Source of the DNA: Drechmeria coniospora
Taxonomy: Eukaryota > Ascomycota > Sordariomycetes > Hypocreales > Ophiocordycipitaceae
NCBI RefSeq assembly: GCF_001625195.1
Contig: NC_054389.1
Span: 10,598,520 to 10,662,519 of the forward strand
Reading direction: 5' to 3'
DNA: 64,000 nucleotides
The translations under genes were made by a program, and so were the position numbers. This document shows, piece by piece, positions 31,203 through 41,073 of this stretch; the first letter of the stretch is position 1, and each line of letters opens with the position of its first letter. The notes beneath the pieces are model-generated. The model was not told the origin of the DNA, did not search any database, and was given only the letters and a program-made list of their open reading frames with translations.

Positions 31203-32635
31203 GGCTGCGAAAAGGAAGAATGAGAGAGAAAGGGATGAAAAGATCAGTCCGGTCGTCTCTTCTATAATTAAGTCGGAAGAATCATATCGCCCATGCAAGA
31301 GCAATCGCAGGCGTTGGGGAAAATGGCCGACGGCGCCAAGGGAAGGCGGAGGGAGGTCCGCATTTTATACTATATTATCTCCGGGTTGGCCCGCTTGTAT
31401 ACAAGTGTAAATAATATCAATCGGAGCTGTCGCCGCCGTGGTCGGAGGAGAGTCCGTCGTCCTCTCCTCTCTGGCCTCTAAGCCTCGGTCGATGACCAGT
31501 TCGCCTTTGAACCGGTGCTTGCACGACGACACATGTCCGTTCCGCCGACGCCACGGCTCTTACCATACTGGGTGTAGCAGCGTCAGCAGCATTAGCAGAA
31601 TGCACTCGCTTGTATTCCGCACAGTAGTCCAAGTACGGAGTACTTTAATACAAGTTATAGCACGGAGTAAATAAGTACATGTATACCTAGTACAGATAAG
31701 TACTGTACACCTAAGTACATTCGCTCCAGCTCCATCACAACCAAACTCTTGTCTGGTCCCCCCACCCTCTCGGCGGGGAATCTCAGAATGGCAGACCCAT
31801 GTGATGAAGGCTTGTACTGTAAGTAGTCGGGTCCGTATCCGTGCCCGAGACATTTTCAGCTGTTCGGACCCTTGATCCGTACTTGTCCTCTAGGTTGCAT
31901 GCGCTGGCTTGGTACCCTACAGTAAGTAAGTACAACTGTGCAAGTATCGCAAGCACCTACCAGTCCTCCATACCCAGTCCTCTATACACGTACGAGTAGG
32001 TGTATGGCAATCTTGCTGAACGATTACGGTGTTAGTGAGTTTTGTGTTCCTGAAATGCCTTCGCGTCCCTGGCATGTGCTGTCCTCTCCCCCCCCTACAA
32101 CACAACAATGTACTTGTGCTGTACTGGCCTGTACATGCTATTACTGTACATACAATAATACAGTGTACGTGTAGCGTAATGAATACATTGTCGTACTGCT
32201 CCCACCACCACGACTTTTCGAGCACAATTACATGTGCCAGTGACAGCTTCATCGCCAATGAAATCTAAACACCTCCCCTCCCAGGCTCCGCATACAGGGA
32301 CGTTGTAGACTGATCATGGTGACTTATCGTACGATCTCTCCCGCACTCGTTGCGCCTTCGCCGTCGGCAGAACCATTCTCCCACTCAACGTGGCGCGCCC
32401 ATTCCGCCGCGGAATTCATCCTGCAGGCACGGCACGTCTTTGATCGAGTCTCATATGATGCAGCAATGCGTACTGCTGGCACGTCCTTGTCCGAGTCTCA
32501 TCCTGATCATGAGTCTATGCGCAGTGTAAAATGGAACGTATCATGTACAAGTAATGTACAATGTAGTGTATGTATCATGTAATGTACAATGTCACAAGCC
32601 ACACTACCGAGTACTTGCGCAAGTGTGATGCCCGC
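31203..32635. repeat. Intergenic with GTAC-rich words
   Basis: 1.4 kb gap. Blocks at 31620-31730 and 31915-32180 are made of AGTACGGAGTAC, AAGTAAGTACA and TGTACAGTA words; 32540-32590 has three near-copies of ATCATGTA/AATGTACAATG. No supported gene. Confidence 0.6.
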
Positions 32636-34228
32636 CTACCGGTTTCGGTTGCTCGACCATCGCTTCACCATCACCTCCCTGACCTTGTACAGCGCCAACG
32701 CGCTGCTGATCCCCTTCTCCAGCGCGTCGTCAAAGGCGGGCCGTGCTGGCACGTCCACGTACACCAGCACCAGGCTCTTTGTCGCGTGCGACAGTACCCG
32801 TACAGTGCTGTGAAGCCAATGCCACGTCTTCTGCGCTGCCTGCTTTCCCGAATCCCTCCACCATGCGTCCGAGTACGAGGGAATGACGATGAGGCCAAAC
32901 TCGGCATGGTCAAAGACTGGTCCCCTCGTGTACAGGAGCCAGTCGACGCCAAACTTGATGCCCGCTCGCGGCACCCACCCGAGCGATCGAAAATGGTGAT
33001 AGACAACGTAGTGCAGCAAGAAAGTATCGTCCGGCCCAGGCTCGGGATCGTCGGCTTCTACTCGAGGCGGAAAGTACGAGTGCTGCCGGAACAATCTCAG
33101 CATATCCCGCGCCGGCAACACCGCACCCGACAGTGGGTCCGTCACCCTGAGAGCGCCAAGCCCAAAGGCCAAGAAGAAGGCCTCCTCCGTTGTCAGCTGC
33201 AGGTGTTCCTTGTTGACAATCGCTTGCGCCTCGGTTGCGGCGTCTTCTTCGCCCATGTCCCTGGCCATCAGCCGCCCGTTGGCTGCCGACGAGTGATGGG
33301 GACTCGGTGGGTCTGATGACTGAAACGTGTTCGATTCCACGTCACGAGAAAACCGAACGCTTTTCTGCCGTCTCAGTGACTTGCTCTCGACAGGCCCGTG
33401 AGATGCGTCCGAAGATCCCGTGGCAGTCGATGCGACGTGTAAACAGTCGTCATCGATGCCGCCTGCGGCAGTGCCATTGACCTTGAAATTCTTCACAACA
33501 TTTTTTGATTCGTCAGCCGTCGGAATCGTGGCCGAGGACGCGTCCTCGACATGTCCGTTCGTCAAGGCATTCTTCTCTTGGCAGGCTGCCGGCTGGCCGA
33601 CGGCGGATGATGTAGCATCCGAGTTGGGCAGCGACAGGAGCTCCAAGGGCCCGGTGGGTGCTCGCGCCGGGGCCGAGGCATCGGCTAGCCTCTCCGTTCC
33701 GGCCGACGCCCGACGTGCTTCTTCCAGCCTCGTGCTCTGAATGGCCTCCTGCTCAAGCCTTGCACGCTCCCACTTGGCTTCGGCCCGCTCCTGCCGTCTT
33801 TGGACAGTCAGAATTTCACTGACATGCGTTTCCTGCAAGCCGAGCCGAACCTCCTCTCGCTTGAGCCAATTCGGTTCACTTCGGCTCAGGCTTCCCTTGC
33901 CGTAGAAGCCTTGCTCCCACAAGGCTCTCATCGACTTTGCGTCAGTCACATGGACCGACGTCGTAGCCTCCGACCAAACACCCAGGTGCACCACCGACGG
34001 CTCGGCCGGGGGGGGTGAGAACGTTTGGCTTAGCCATGCTGACAGTACGTAGAACAGCGAAATGGGATTGCTAGGATAAAAGGTGGGCAGTGGAAAGGTC
34101 CGAATCGGAGCCGGAAGGGCATATATCTGGTGGATAGATGGCCCGCGTTTCTGAGAGCGCTCCTTCGATTGCGTCTTCAACGGAGGCGCCTGTGTTTGGC
34201 CAATTGCCTGCGGATTGATGTCAACCAT
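32636..34228 (-). CDS. sen2: tRNA-splicing endonuclease subunit Sen2
   Basis: A 530-residue single-exon protein, the catalytic subunit that cuts the 5' splice site of intron-containing tRNAs in the Sen2-Sen34-Sen15-Sen54 complex. The N-terminal domain ends in the conserved block VHVTDAKSMRALWEQGFYGKGSLSRSEPNWLKRE. A long acidic/Ser-rich linker (about 170-335) follows. The C-terminal nuclease fold has TTEEAFFLAFGLGALRV and then YHHFRSLGWVPRAGIKFGVDWLLYTRGP; the catalytic triad is visible as Tyr (LLYTRGP, about 430), His (FDHAEFG, about 438) and Lys (TKSLVLVYVD, about 480). All three residues are intact. It is divergent from the ceramide glucosyltransferase gene. Confidence 0.95.
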   Translation of the reverse strand: MVDINPQAIGQTQAPPLKTQSKERSQKRGPSIHQIYALPAPIRTFPLPTFYPSNPISLFYVLSAWLSQTFSPPPAEPSVVHLGVWSEATTSVHVTDAKSMRALWEQGFYGKGSLSRSEPNWLKREEVRLGLQETHVSEILTVQRRQERAEAKWERARLEQEAIQSTRLEEARRASAGTERLADASAPARAPTGPLELLSLPNSDATSSAVGQPAACQEKNALTNGHVEDASSATIPTADESKNVVKNFKVNGTAAGGIDDDCLHVASTATGSSDASHGPVESKSLRRQKSVRFSRDVESNTFQSSDPPSPHHSSAANGRLMARDMGEEDAATEAQAIVNKEHLQLTTEEAFFLAFGLGALRVTDPLSGAVLPARDMLRLFRQHSYFPPRVEADDPEPGPDDTFLLHYVVYHHFRSLGWVPRAGIKFGVDWLLYTRGPVFDHAEFGLIVIPSYSDAWWRDSGKQAAQKTWHWLHSTVRVLSHATKSLVLVYVDVPARPAFDDALEKGISSALALYKVREVMVKRWSSNRNR

Positions 34229-35868
34229 TTCGCATGGGCTTCATTTTGATCTGTCTGGTTGTTAGCACAACCTTTGATATCGGTCGATGCATCGCCGCAG
34301 CCAACCCAAAAAAGTTCCGTCTCTTCGCTTGCTCAGATACCGTTGTAGTCTATAATTACGTGCAAACACGGAGGCCAAGTGAATGGATCCTCTACGCACA
34401 GTAGGTAGTCATCATCGCAGCGGCATCGACAATCGGCTGCCGGGAAATTGCAGAGGCCTGTTCCTGGCTTGCCCTGGAGCTCCATGGCAACTTTGCTATG
34501 GGCATATCTCAAGATCTCACGGGGACGGCGGGTGACGAAAAGGGAGTCTTACTTATCAGGACATGGCCAGCCGATGCTGCTCCAACGAGTGTGTAATCCG
34601 AGAGAACGGACCAAAAAAGTACGACGGCCGAATGAAGCTGTGACGGCAGCCAGAACAGAGCTCCGGCTTGGTAGCTCTTTCAGGTCGAGGAGCTAGGTAT
34701 GATGGAGAGAAGAGATTTCGAACCAACTTGGGCCCCACCGACGAAAATTCATATGCGGTGCCCATTATTCGGCCAACTCCTTGGAATAGTTGGCCAACCA
34801 CTGGTGGGCCGACCGGCTGTGGCTAGCTTGCAGCCTTCGCCTCGGTACTCGGTACGGAGAGAACGTTCCTCGCTCATCAAACCCCCCCAGAAGGGCATCC
34901 GGATTATTCATGGGCGGTAATTAATCCGAACAGCATCAAACGCAGGTCCTTACGAGACAAGCACATACCTACTTCCTGTAGTAATACTGACTTACTTACT
35001 GTAGTAATACTGTACATAATTTCATGCTACAGCTGGGATTTTATACAATTGTCCTTGAGTAGCCCTTGGGCAGGCATGCACTTTTCTGGCATCCAATTCA
35101 TCATCTCGCTCATGAGACGCAGAAATTTCGCCTTGTCTTCCCATGCCGATTTATCCCCATGTCTTCAAACGAGCAGACAGAAAGAAGGCAGCTCCATCCC
35201 GCCATCAAATGCACCTGCAGCAGGGTGAGCAAAAACTGAGGTGTACGCACGCGAGAATCCGGCTTCTCAAGACGCACCGCACCGTCTTTGGAAAAGAAAC
35301 TATCCCGCTCTCTGCGGAAATGGAGCATGGCAGCATATATTAGTTAAGATTGCCGACCCTCTTCCCCCCCTCATTTGTAACAATTCCACGGTGTTTGACC
35401 GGTCCGCGGCTTTCTTTCAAATTCATTCCCGAGCGCGGAAAATATTTCATTTGAGCCCAACCCTCACGGGTATTCTATCATCATTCGAGTAAGGATTGTC
35501 GGGAGCGGGGGTGGACAGAAGTGCAGAGCAGAACCAAGTACATGTTCATTTGTATCTTGTACCACCCAACCTGAATAGCGGTCCTGTCACTGTGCGGTAT
35601 CGGGTTGCGCCTCACCACCTAGCCACCATCGCCCCACCTTTCGTGTCGGCCCGTGGTACGGCTGCGATGTACAGTAAATTTGTTGTAATAATAATAGCCC
35701 GTAATTAATACGGAGTGCCTGGACTCCGTACGCGCCATATCCCCCCTCCCCCCCCGGCTCTGCGCCGGAAGGATATCGAAAGTCTCACGGTTCGGCCTCG
35801 CCTCATCCGCCTGCTGGACTCTGCCTCCGGGCACGTCGGCAAATCTGCGAAGAGGAAGAGGCCTTACA
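34229..35868. other. Intergenic, divergent promoter
   Basis: 1.64 kb between the sen2 and GCS starts. Few GTAC words except 34970-35015 and an inverted pair at 35710-35732 (TACGGAGT and ACTCCGTA around a 7-base loop). A C-rich run sits at 35742-35757. No convincing exon. Confidence 0.55.
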
Positions 35869-37512
35869 ATGTTGTCCCCCACCGAGATTGGTGCCCTCAT
35901 CTGTCTTGCATGGGCCACCTTCGTCGTCGCCGTGCAGATCATCGGCATCAGTGCTACGTAAGAGGCCGCGACAGATTCCAGGATCGCGGCTGACGTCGTT
36001 GTTTTCTTCAGTTTCCGATACTTTTCCCGTCGGCCGCCTCCTTCGGTCTCGTCCAAGCTGGGCCCTGACGCTCCCGCTGTGACAATCATTCGACCCGTGA
36101 AGGGCCTTGATCCTCACCTGTACAACTGCATCGCGTCGACCTTTCGGCAGGACTACCCGATTGATAAAGTTTCGATCCGCCTCTGCGTTGACAGCGAGAA
36201 CGATGCTGCATATCCGACTCTCCAGAAGCTCGTCGCCGACTTCCCAGCGTTTGATGCACAGGTTCTTGTCGAGAGCCGCGATCCGGGTCTGCACGGTCCC
36301 GACGCACGCCCGATGGGCCCGAATCCCAAGGTGCGCAATATCAGCAGAGCATACCGAGAAGCCAAGGGCGACATCGTATGGATCATCGATTGCAACGTTT
36401 GGGTTGCCAAAGGCGTCCTCGGACGCATGGTGGACAAGCTCGTCGGTTACGGCAGCGGCGAGACACGGGTGAAACCGTACAAATTCGTGCACCAGATGCC
36501 GCTCGTCGTCGACATGTTCCGATTTCCGCAACCCTTGCCATCTTCTTCGTCGGCATCTCATTCTTCCCCTTCGGGCGCGGCGCCTGAGGCGGACGAAGCG
36601 GTCGATGCGACCGACAGCATGCTTACTGATATCTGCCGTAACGGCGGTGGGCGCCTCGATGAGATGTTCATGGCGACGACGCACGCCAAGTTTTACGGGG
36701 CCATCAACTCGGTCGGGATCGCCCCGTGCATTGTGGGGAAGAGCAACATGTTTCGAAAGTCCCATCTGGACCGGGTGACGGCTCCCGCGCACAACCCGGC
36801 AACGAGAAAAGATGGCAGAGAGGCGACGGGGGTCGACTACTTCTCGTACAACATCTGCGAGGACCACCTGATCGGTGACCTGCTTTGGCGATCAAAGATT
36901 CCCGGCTACTTGAATCACGGGCTTGTCTGGGGCGATCTGGTCGTACAACCGATGGCCGGCATGTCCGTTTCCGCATACACGGCTCGAAGGGTCCGATGGC
37001 TGCGTGCGCGCAAGTTCACGGTCCTTGCCGCCACTCTTGTCGAACCGGGCGTCGAATCTCTGCTCTGCTGCGGCTACCTCGCATTCGCTCTGACCTCTCT
37101 ACCGTACTTCAACGACAAGATGGGAATTCCACAAACATGGAGCGCCATGGGCATCGCATGGGCCGTTGCTGTCCTCACTTGGATGGCCATGGACTGGCTT
37201 GTATTTCGACGCATACACTCGGGCCAGACGGTGGATGTGAATGAGGATACGCCCCCGTTCGCCCGAGGATCGAGCCATTCAGGTGGCCAGCAGGAGAGGA
37301 CTTTCCGAGAATGGGCCCTAGCCTGGGCCGGACGGGAATGTATGGCACTGCCCATCTGGACTTGGGCCGTGCTGCTGGGCACGACGATCAGTTGGAGGGG
37401 AAAGACGTTTCGCGTCCGAATGGATACGTCTGTGGTTGACATGACGCAGGAAACGCGAAACACAAGAGACGAATCGTTCGCGAAGAAGGCAAGAAAAGAC
37501 CGAGTCGAGTAG
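35869..37512 (+). CDS. gcs1: Ceramide glucosyltransferase (glucosylceramide synthase)
   Basis: A 529-residue GT21 glycosyltransferase that adds glucose to ceramide at the Golgi/ER membrane. Exons: 35869-35957 and 36012-37512; the 54-nt intron (GTAAGA...CTTCAG) lies right after the N-terminal membrane anchor (IGALICLAWATFVVAVQIIGI). The catalytic pattern is complete: TIIRPVKGLDPHL, D1 in CVDSENDAAYP, D2 in WIIDCNVWV, D3 in NICEDHLIGDLLW, and the (Q/R)xxRW motif as RRVRWLR. C-terminal membrane helices follow (VESLLCCGYLAFALTSLPYF, WSAMGIAWAVAVLTWMAMDWLVF, MALPIWTWAVLLGTTISW). The insertion of Ser/Ala/Glu residues about 182-205 is typical of fungal forms. Absent from budding yeast, present in most filamentous fungi. 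Confidence 0.94.
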
Positions 37513-37924
37513 TCAAAAGGTTTGGGCAAGCCGACTTGAATACCTTTTTTTTTCATGCGAGTGAGTGCACATATAATCAATTGCACGCGTGCAAGGGACG
37601 GAGGGACGGGTCCTTTTTTTTCCTATCATCGTTGGCACGTGTATTCACTGTACGGTCGTCTGCCATGTTCGAATCCCCCGTTCCTTGTCGTCGAGGGCCA
37701 TCGAGGACGAACACCCTCCGTCGCGGCTCTAAAACTGGACGCTACCTCTGCATGTCCACGCTTACGCTTGCCTGTCGCGGAGTCTCTGTCCCTAATGATG
37801 GATGGCAGAGGTAACAATTCAGGCATCGCGTACTGTTTCATGATTCCGTACGACGGGACGGGACGGGACGGGACGGGACGGGACGACCATGGGTCGATCC
37901 AGGTGGCAGAAGCAAGTCGTTGCC
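37513..37924. other. Intergenic with a GACGG pentanucleotide repeat
   Basis: Gap between converging GCS and the small secreted protein gene. T runs occur at 37548-37555 and 37614-37622, and a GACGG tandem (about 6.6 copies) at 37852-37884. No exon otherwise. Confidence 0.6.
37852..37884. repeat. Pentanucleotide tandem repeat (GACGG)
   Basis: Six perfect copies plus a partial one, 41 bases beyond the stop codon of the small secreted protein gene, so probably in its 3' UTR. Confidence 0.9.
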
Positions 37925-38394
37925 TTAGAAGCATATGGTATTCTTTGAAGTGGGTTGATAGTAACAGGATCGTCCATTGGCACTGCACTAAAGATGAGGT
38001 TTTTGGACGTTAGTAAAGAGGTTCAACGACAAGCACAAGCGTGCTGCCATGGGCGAGAGTATAATTACTGGTGCTTCCCAATAACGAGTGATGCGGTAGG
38101 AGTGTTTGCTTATGCATGGCATCGATATCTGCTTAAAGCTCTTGTACTTGCCCGCGTTCCCTTTTGTTCTATATTTAACGTTGCAGCTATTCGTTGCCGC
38201 GTCGCAAGTCTTCTCGGTCCATGGCCAACATCAGCATCAGCATCACGGTTGGGGGAGGATAGTGACGACTGTCGACGTACGCCTCTGTATAAGCGAAATT
38301 TCTCTTCAATATTTTTCTCAATGGTGACAGCCTGACCGCTCACAGCAAAGAGAGCAAGCATGGTAGGGAGAAGCAACGATGGACTTTTCATCAT
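37925..38394 (-). CDS. Small secreted cysteine-rich protein, three exons
   Basis: A 105-residue protein found only after splicing: exons 38394-38281, 38209-38069 and 37987-37925. Exon 1 holds a clear signal peptide (residues 1-22; hydrophobic LLLPTMLALFAV, cleavage after GQA). Intron 1 (71 nt) is GTACGT...GAGAAG; intron 2 (81 nt) is GTAATT...TTTAG with a perfect ACTAAC branch site. Both joins are phase 0. The mature chain has six cysteines at about 40, 47, 70, 86, 93 and 104, spaced C-x6-C-x22-C-x15-C-x6-C-x10-C, with the last three in the C-terminal exon ending SKNTICF. This pattern (CxxxGxxC-Y, Cys at the very end) is common among small secreted fungal proteins that act in defence, competition or host contact. 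No family is assigned and the activity is unknown. The unspliced first frame reads on to 38110 and is misleading. Confidence 0.6.
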
Positions 38395-39723
38395 TAATTG
38401 TCAAGACTGGGCTGGGGTCAGTTACGCGCAGCGGAGCGAGGCGGCGAGGTGGATGACTTGGCTGAGTGGACGGACTTGGCCGATTTATTACGACACAAAT
38501 ATGCAGACCGGAAGAATATATGCACCACTGCTCCATTCATCATTGATGAAAATCTGTACTGTACTGGAAAAGGACGCATCACAGACCTTTCCGTGACCAA
38601 GTATCAGGATCGAAATATCAAGAATCCCCATGACGTGCCATGCCGCGATCCATATCACGGAGCACGTGTCGGGACGCGGACCGGGCGGTAGTCGACTCGT
38701 GGCTGGACAGGATTGGACATGGTTTGAGAAAATAACTCGTGTGGAGGACGGCGTACTATAAAAACCTAGGCGTACATGTACGTATGCCAGGAAATGAATA
38801 GCCAGAGCAACCCAGTCAGACTCAACCCATCGGGGGTTAACCTGTGGATACTCAGCTTGAGAAAGGAGAGGCGGCGAACGCAACACTCACTGCAGGTATC
38901 ATACTTCCCCATGTTGGGGGGATGCCGTCGCTTCGTTTCACCTTGCATTTTTGTATGATTCATCGACTCAATCAAAACTGAAAATGGCATCATTTCTGCG
39001 CTGGAATTATTCTCCGTACCGAGCATGGTGTTAACTCGGAGAATGTACTTACTTGATTGTACTGTTAGTGAGTACACCGTACATATTACACCATATCTGA
39101 CAGTAGAATCCCCCTTCTTTGTGCTTAATTGTATGCTTCACTTGACAAGAGTCCCCGATCTCGTCGACTTGCCCAAAACCATCGACTTGTGTTTGTTGCG
39201 ACAAGGCACCAAGTTACGGTGAGGCACGTGTTAGTGCTCACGTCACCCTGGAAAGTTTTACCACCCACCAGAGCCCCTACGAACCCGCCAAATGTGTGCG
39301 TCGCACAGCGCAATGGCGACAAGAACTGCGCCGTGGCCAAAGTTGTATATCAATCGATCCATTGATAAAATATGGCCGTGGTCGTACGATTATCCGAAAA
39401 GTTGCCCTCACTCTTCATGATATCTAGCTACAGATCTTCGATCGTGTGTACTGCCCTGTTATACGGTCGTACATCACTGGATACGATGGTTACATCAACA
39501 AGGCGGCACGGGTGCGCTAGTCATGGTCTGCCAGGAAGCGTCGTCGCTTCGTGAGCGACTTCGGCGACTCAGTCTCGAGACTCGACGACGGAAGTATGCT
39601 TGTGACTTCGTACTTCATTGCCAATTGGACCAGCACTAGTTGTTTTCGAACTATAGATTTGTCCAACCTCTACGGATACCCCGTACTCGCCTAGCCTTCG
39701 GCAGAATAGTCTCGGTCAGCGAA
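38395..39723. other. Intergenic, relatively AT-rich
   Basis: 1.3 kb between divergent genes. Short frames occur on both strands but none has a signal peptide, domain or paired splice sites that I could confirm. A nested inverted repeat is at 39539-39590 (CGTCGTCG / CGACGACG arms with an internal AGTCTCGAGACT palindrome), about 130 bases upstream of the next ATG. Confidence 0.5.
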
Positions 39724-41073
39724 ATGACCTTGCTTTGCCGTCTGGGACTTGGCAGCGTTGAGATTGTTGCTCTCGTCGTCCTGCTGCTCTCGCTCGCGGT
39801 GCTCCATGCAAAGGTTTGCCATCAGCCACGTGCAAAGATCATGCCCTGACACGATCTCTGACTAGGTCGGCCTTCTTCCTGTCTCCCCGAGGCCTGGGAG
39901 ACACCAACAAGGAGCACAGCCCGCGAAAGCCCCCGCAGTAGGGTTGGTCATAGAACCTCTGACGGAGTTCGACTGGAAAAGGACAGAGCCTCGCAGACTG
40001 AGGCCGTTCAAGAACATCTACCACGTCACAATGGGTACGTACGCCTGTCCGCTTCCCTTTGATGCAGGACCATGGCAGGGACGAACGGTACTAACCATGC
40101 CATTTCGCAGCGCTGCAGTCGGATTCGCCGTCGAATCTCATCACCGTTGATAAGGATTACCTCGATCGTGTCCACCTCCGACGGAGCCTCATCGGCCAAC
40201 ATGGCGAAAAGGTCCACGGATGCCTGCCTGGAGGGGTCGAGGCCGTGCGAGAGCTATACATCTACCTCCTCCGCCGCTTTCTTCCCGCTCGGTACCCCAC
40301 CATGTTTGCGCTCTCCAGAGACGAGAGGCAGCTGAGCAATCTCGTCACCGGCAAGACCTTCCCGGTCAGCCCGCCGGAGGACCCAAACGACGCTCTGCGT
40401 GTTCTTGGGGAAACTGTCGAGGAGGACATGTTCCTGCTGCACAATACCCCAGAGGGCCACAAGTCATTCGCTTTTCTCTGCTGCTTCCCCGCAGGCTTCG
40501 ATCCGTCCACGAAACTCGGGAAGCTTCTCAGGGATATTCATTCGCCGGTGCCGTCGTACGACAAGATCGGTGCCAGCATGGAGCGCTTTTTTGCCAAGCT
40601 GGAGGTCGGGAAACCGGTCAAGAGGGCAAACGCGAGTGCACCACTGGTTCCGACTGTCAGATCCGTGCTAACCGGCTACCGCAGTGGGCAATGCAAACGC
40701 ATGGACAGCTGCACGACAGCCCACGTCACGACATGTCCGATTCCGCAGGGGACCCTGCCGCCATGGATGCGGCGGATATCGATATCGACCACGTGCGTGG
40801 GCGCCTCTCCGCTCCAGTCAAGATGTGCTCACCATTCTCCAGGTCTTCTTCCGAGTAGAGCTGCAGACGCTCACTCGCTTGCCGCAGACGCGGGCCCTCC
40901 TCTTCTCCTTCAAGACGTACATGTACCCGCTGCGGCAGATCAAGGAGGAAGGGTTGGGGCCTGATCTTGCAGCAGCCGTCGAGGGCTTGAAAAATGGCAA
41001 TGCGCCGGCCATGTGGACGTACAAGGGAGGTCATCGCTGGTCGAGGCGCGTTTGTGAGTACCTGCGGGCATAA
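39724..41073 (+). CDS. DUF3445 protein, haem-dependent oxidative N-demethylase-like
   Basis: A 372-residue protein. Exons: 39724-39813, 39866-40034, 40111-40631, 40685-40792, 40843-41073. Exon 1 encodes an N-terminal membrane anchor (VEIVALVVLLLSLAVLHAK). The DUF3445 body then reads PLTEFDWKRTEPRRLRPFKNIYHVTM, RVHLRRSLIGQH, ELYIYLLRRFLPARYP, EEDMFLLHN, WAMQTHGQL, FFRVELQTLTRLPQTRALLFSFKTYMYPL and WTYKGGHRW. The intron 40632-40684 starts with GC (GCGAGT) and ends CGCAG with a GCTAAC branch; only this GC-AG splice keeps the conserved W-x-x-QTHGQL block. The last intron (40793-40842) is GTGCGT...TCCAG. Bacterial relatives bind haem and demethylate N-methyl groups; fungal substrates are not known. 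Confidence 0.87.

Noticed and set aside
36079..36081. GTG as the start of the ceramide glucosyltransferase
   Set aside because: A first exon at 35869-35957 with the membrane anchor joins in frame through a consensus intron.
35803..36867. 354-codon frame on the minus strand opposite the ceramide glucosyltransferase
   Set aside because: Antisense shadow of GC-rich conserved codons; the plus strand carries all GT21 motifs.
37660..37690. GTTCGAATCCCCC resembling a tRNA B box
   Set aside because: The flanking bases do not form a T stem and no acceptor or D arm is found.
38360..38596. Plus-strand frame overlapping exon 1 of the small secreted protein gene
   Set aside because: No signal peptide or domain; the minus strand has the signal peptide and paired introns.
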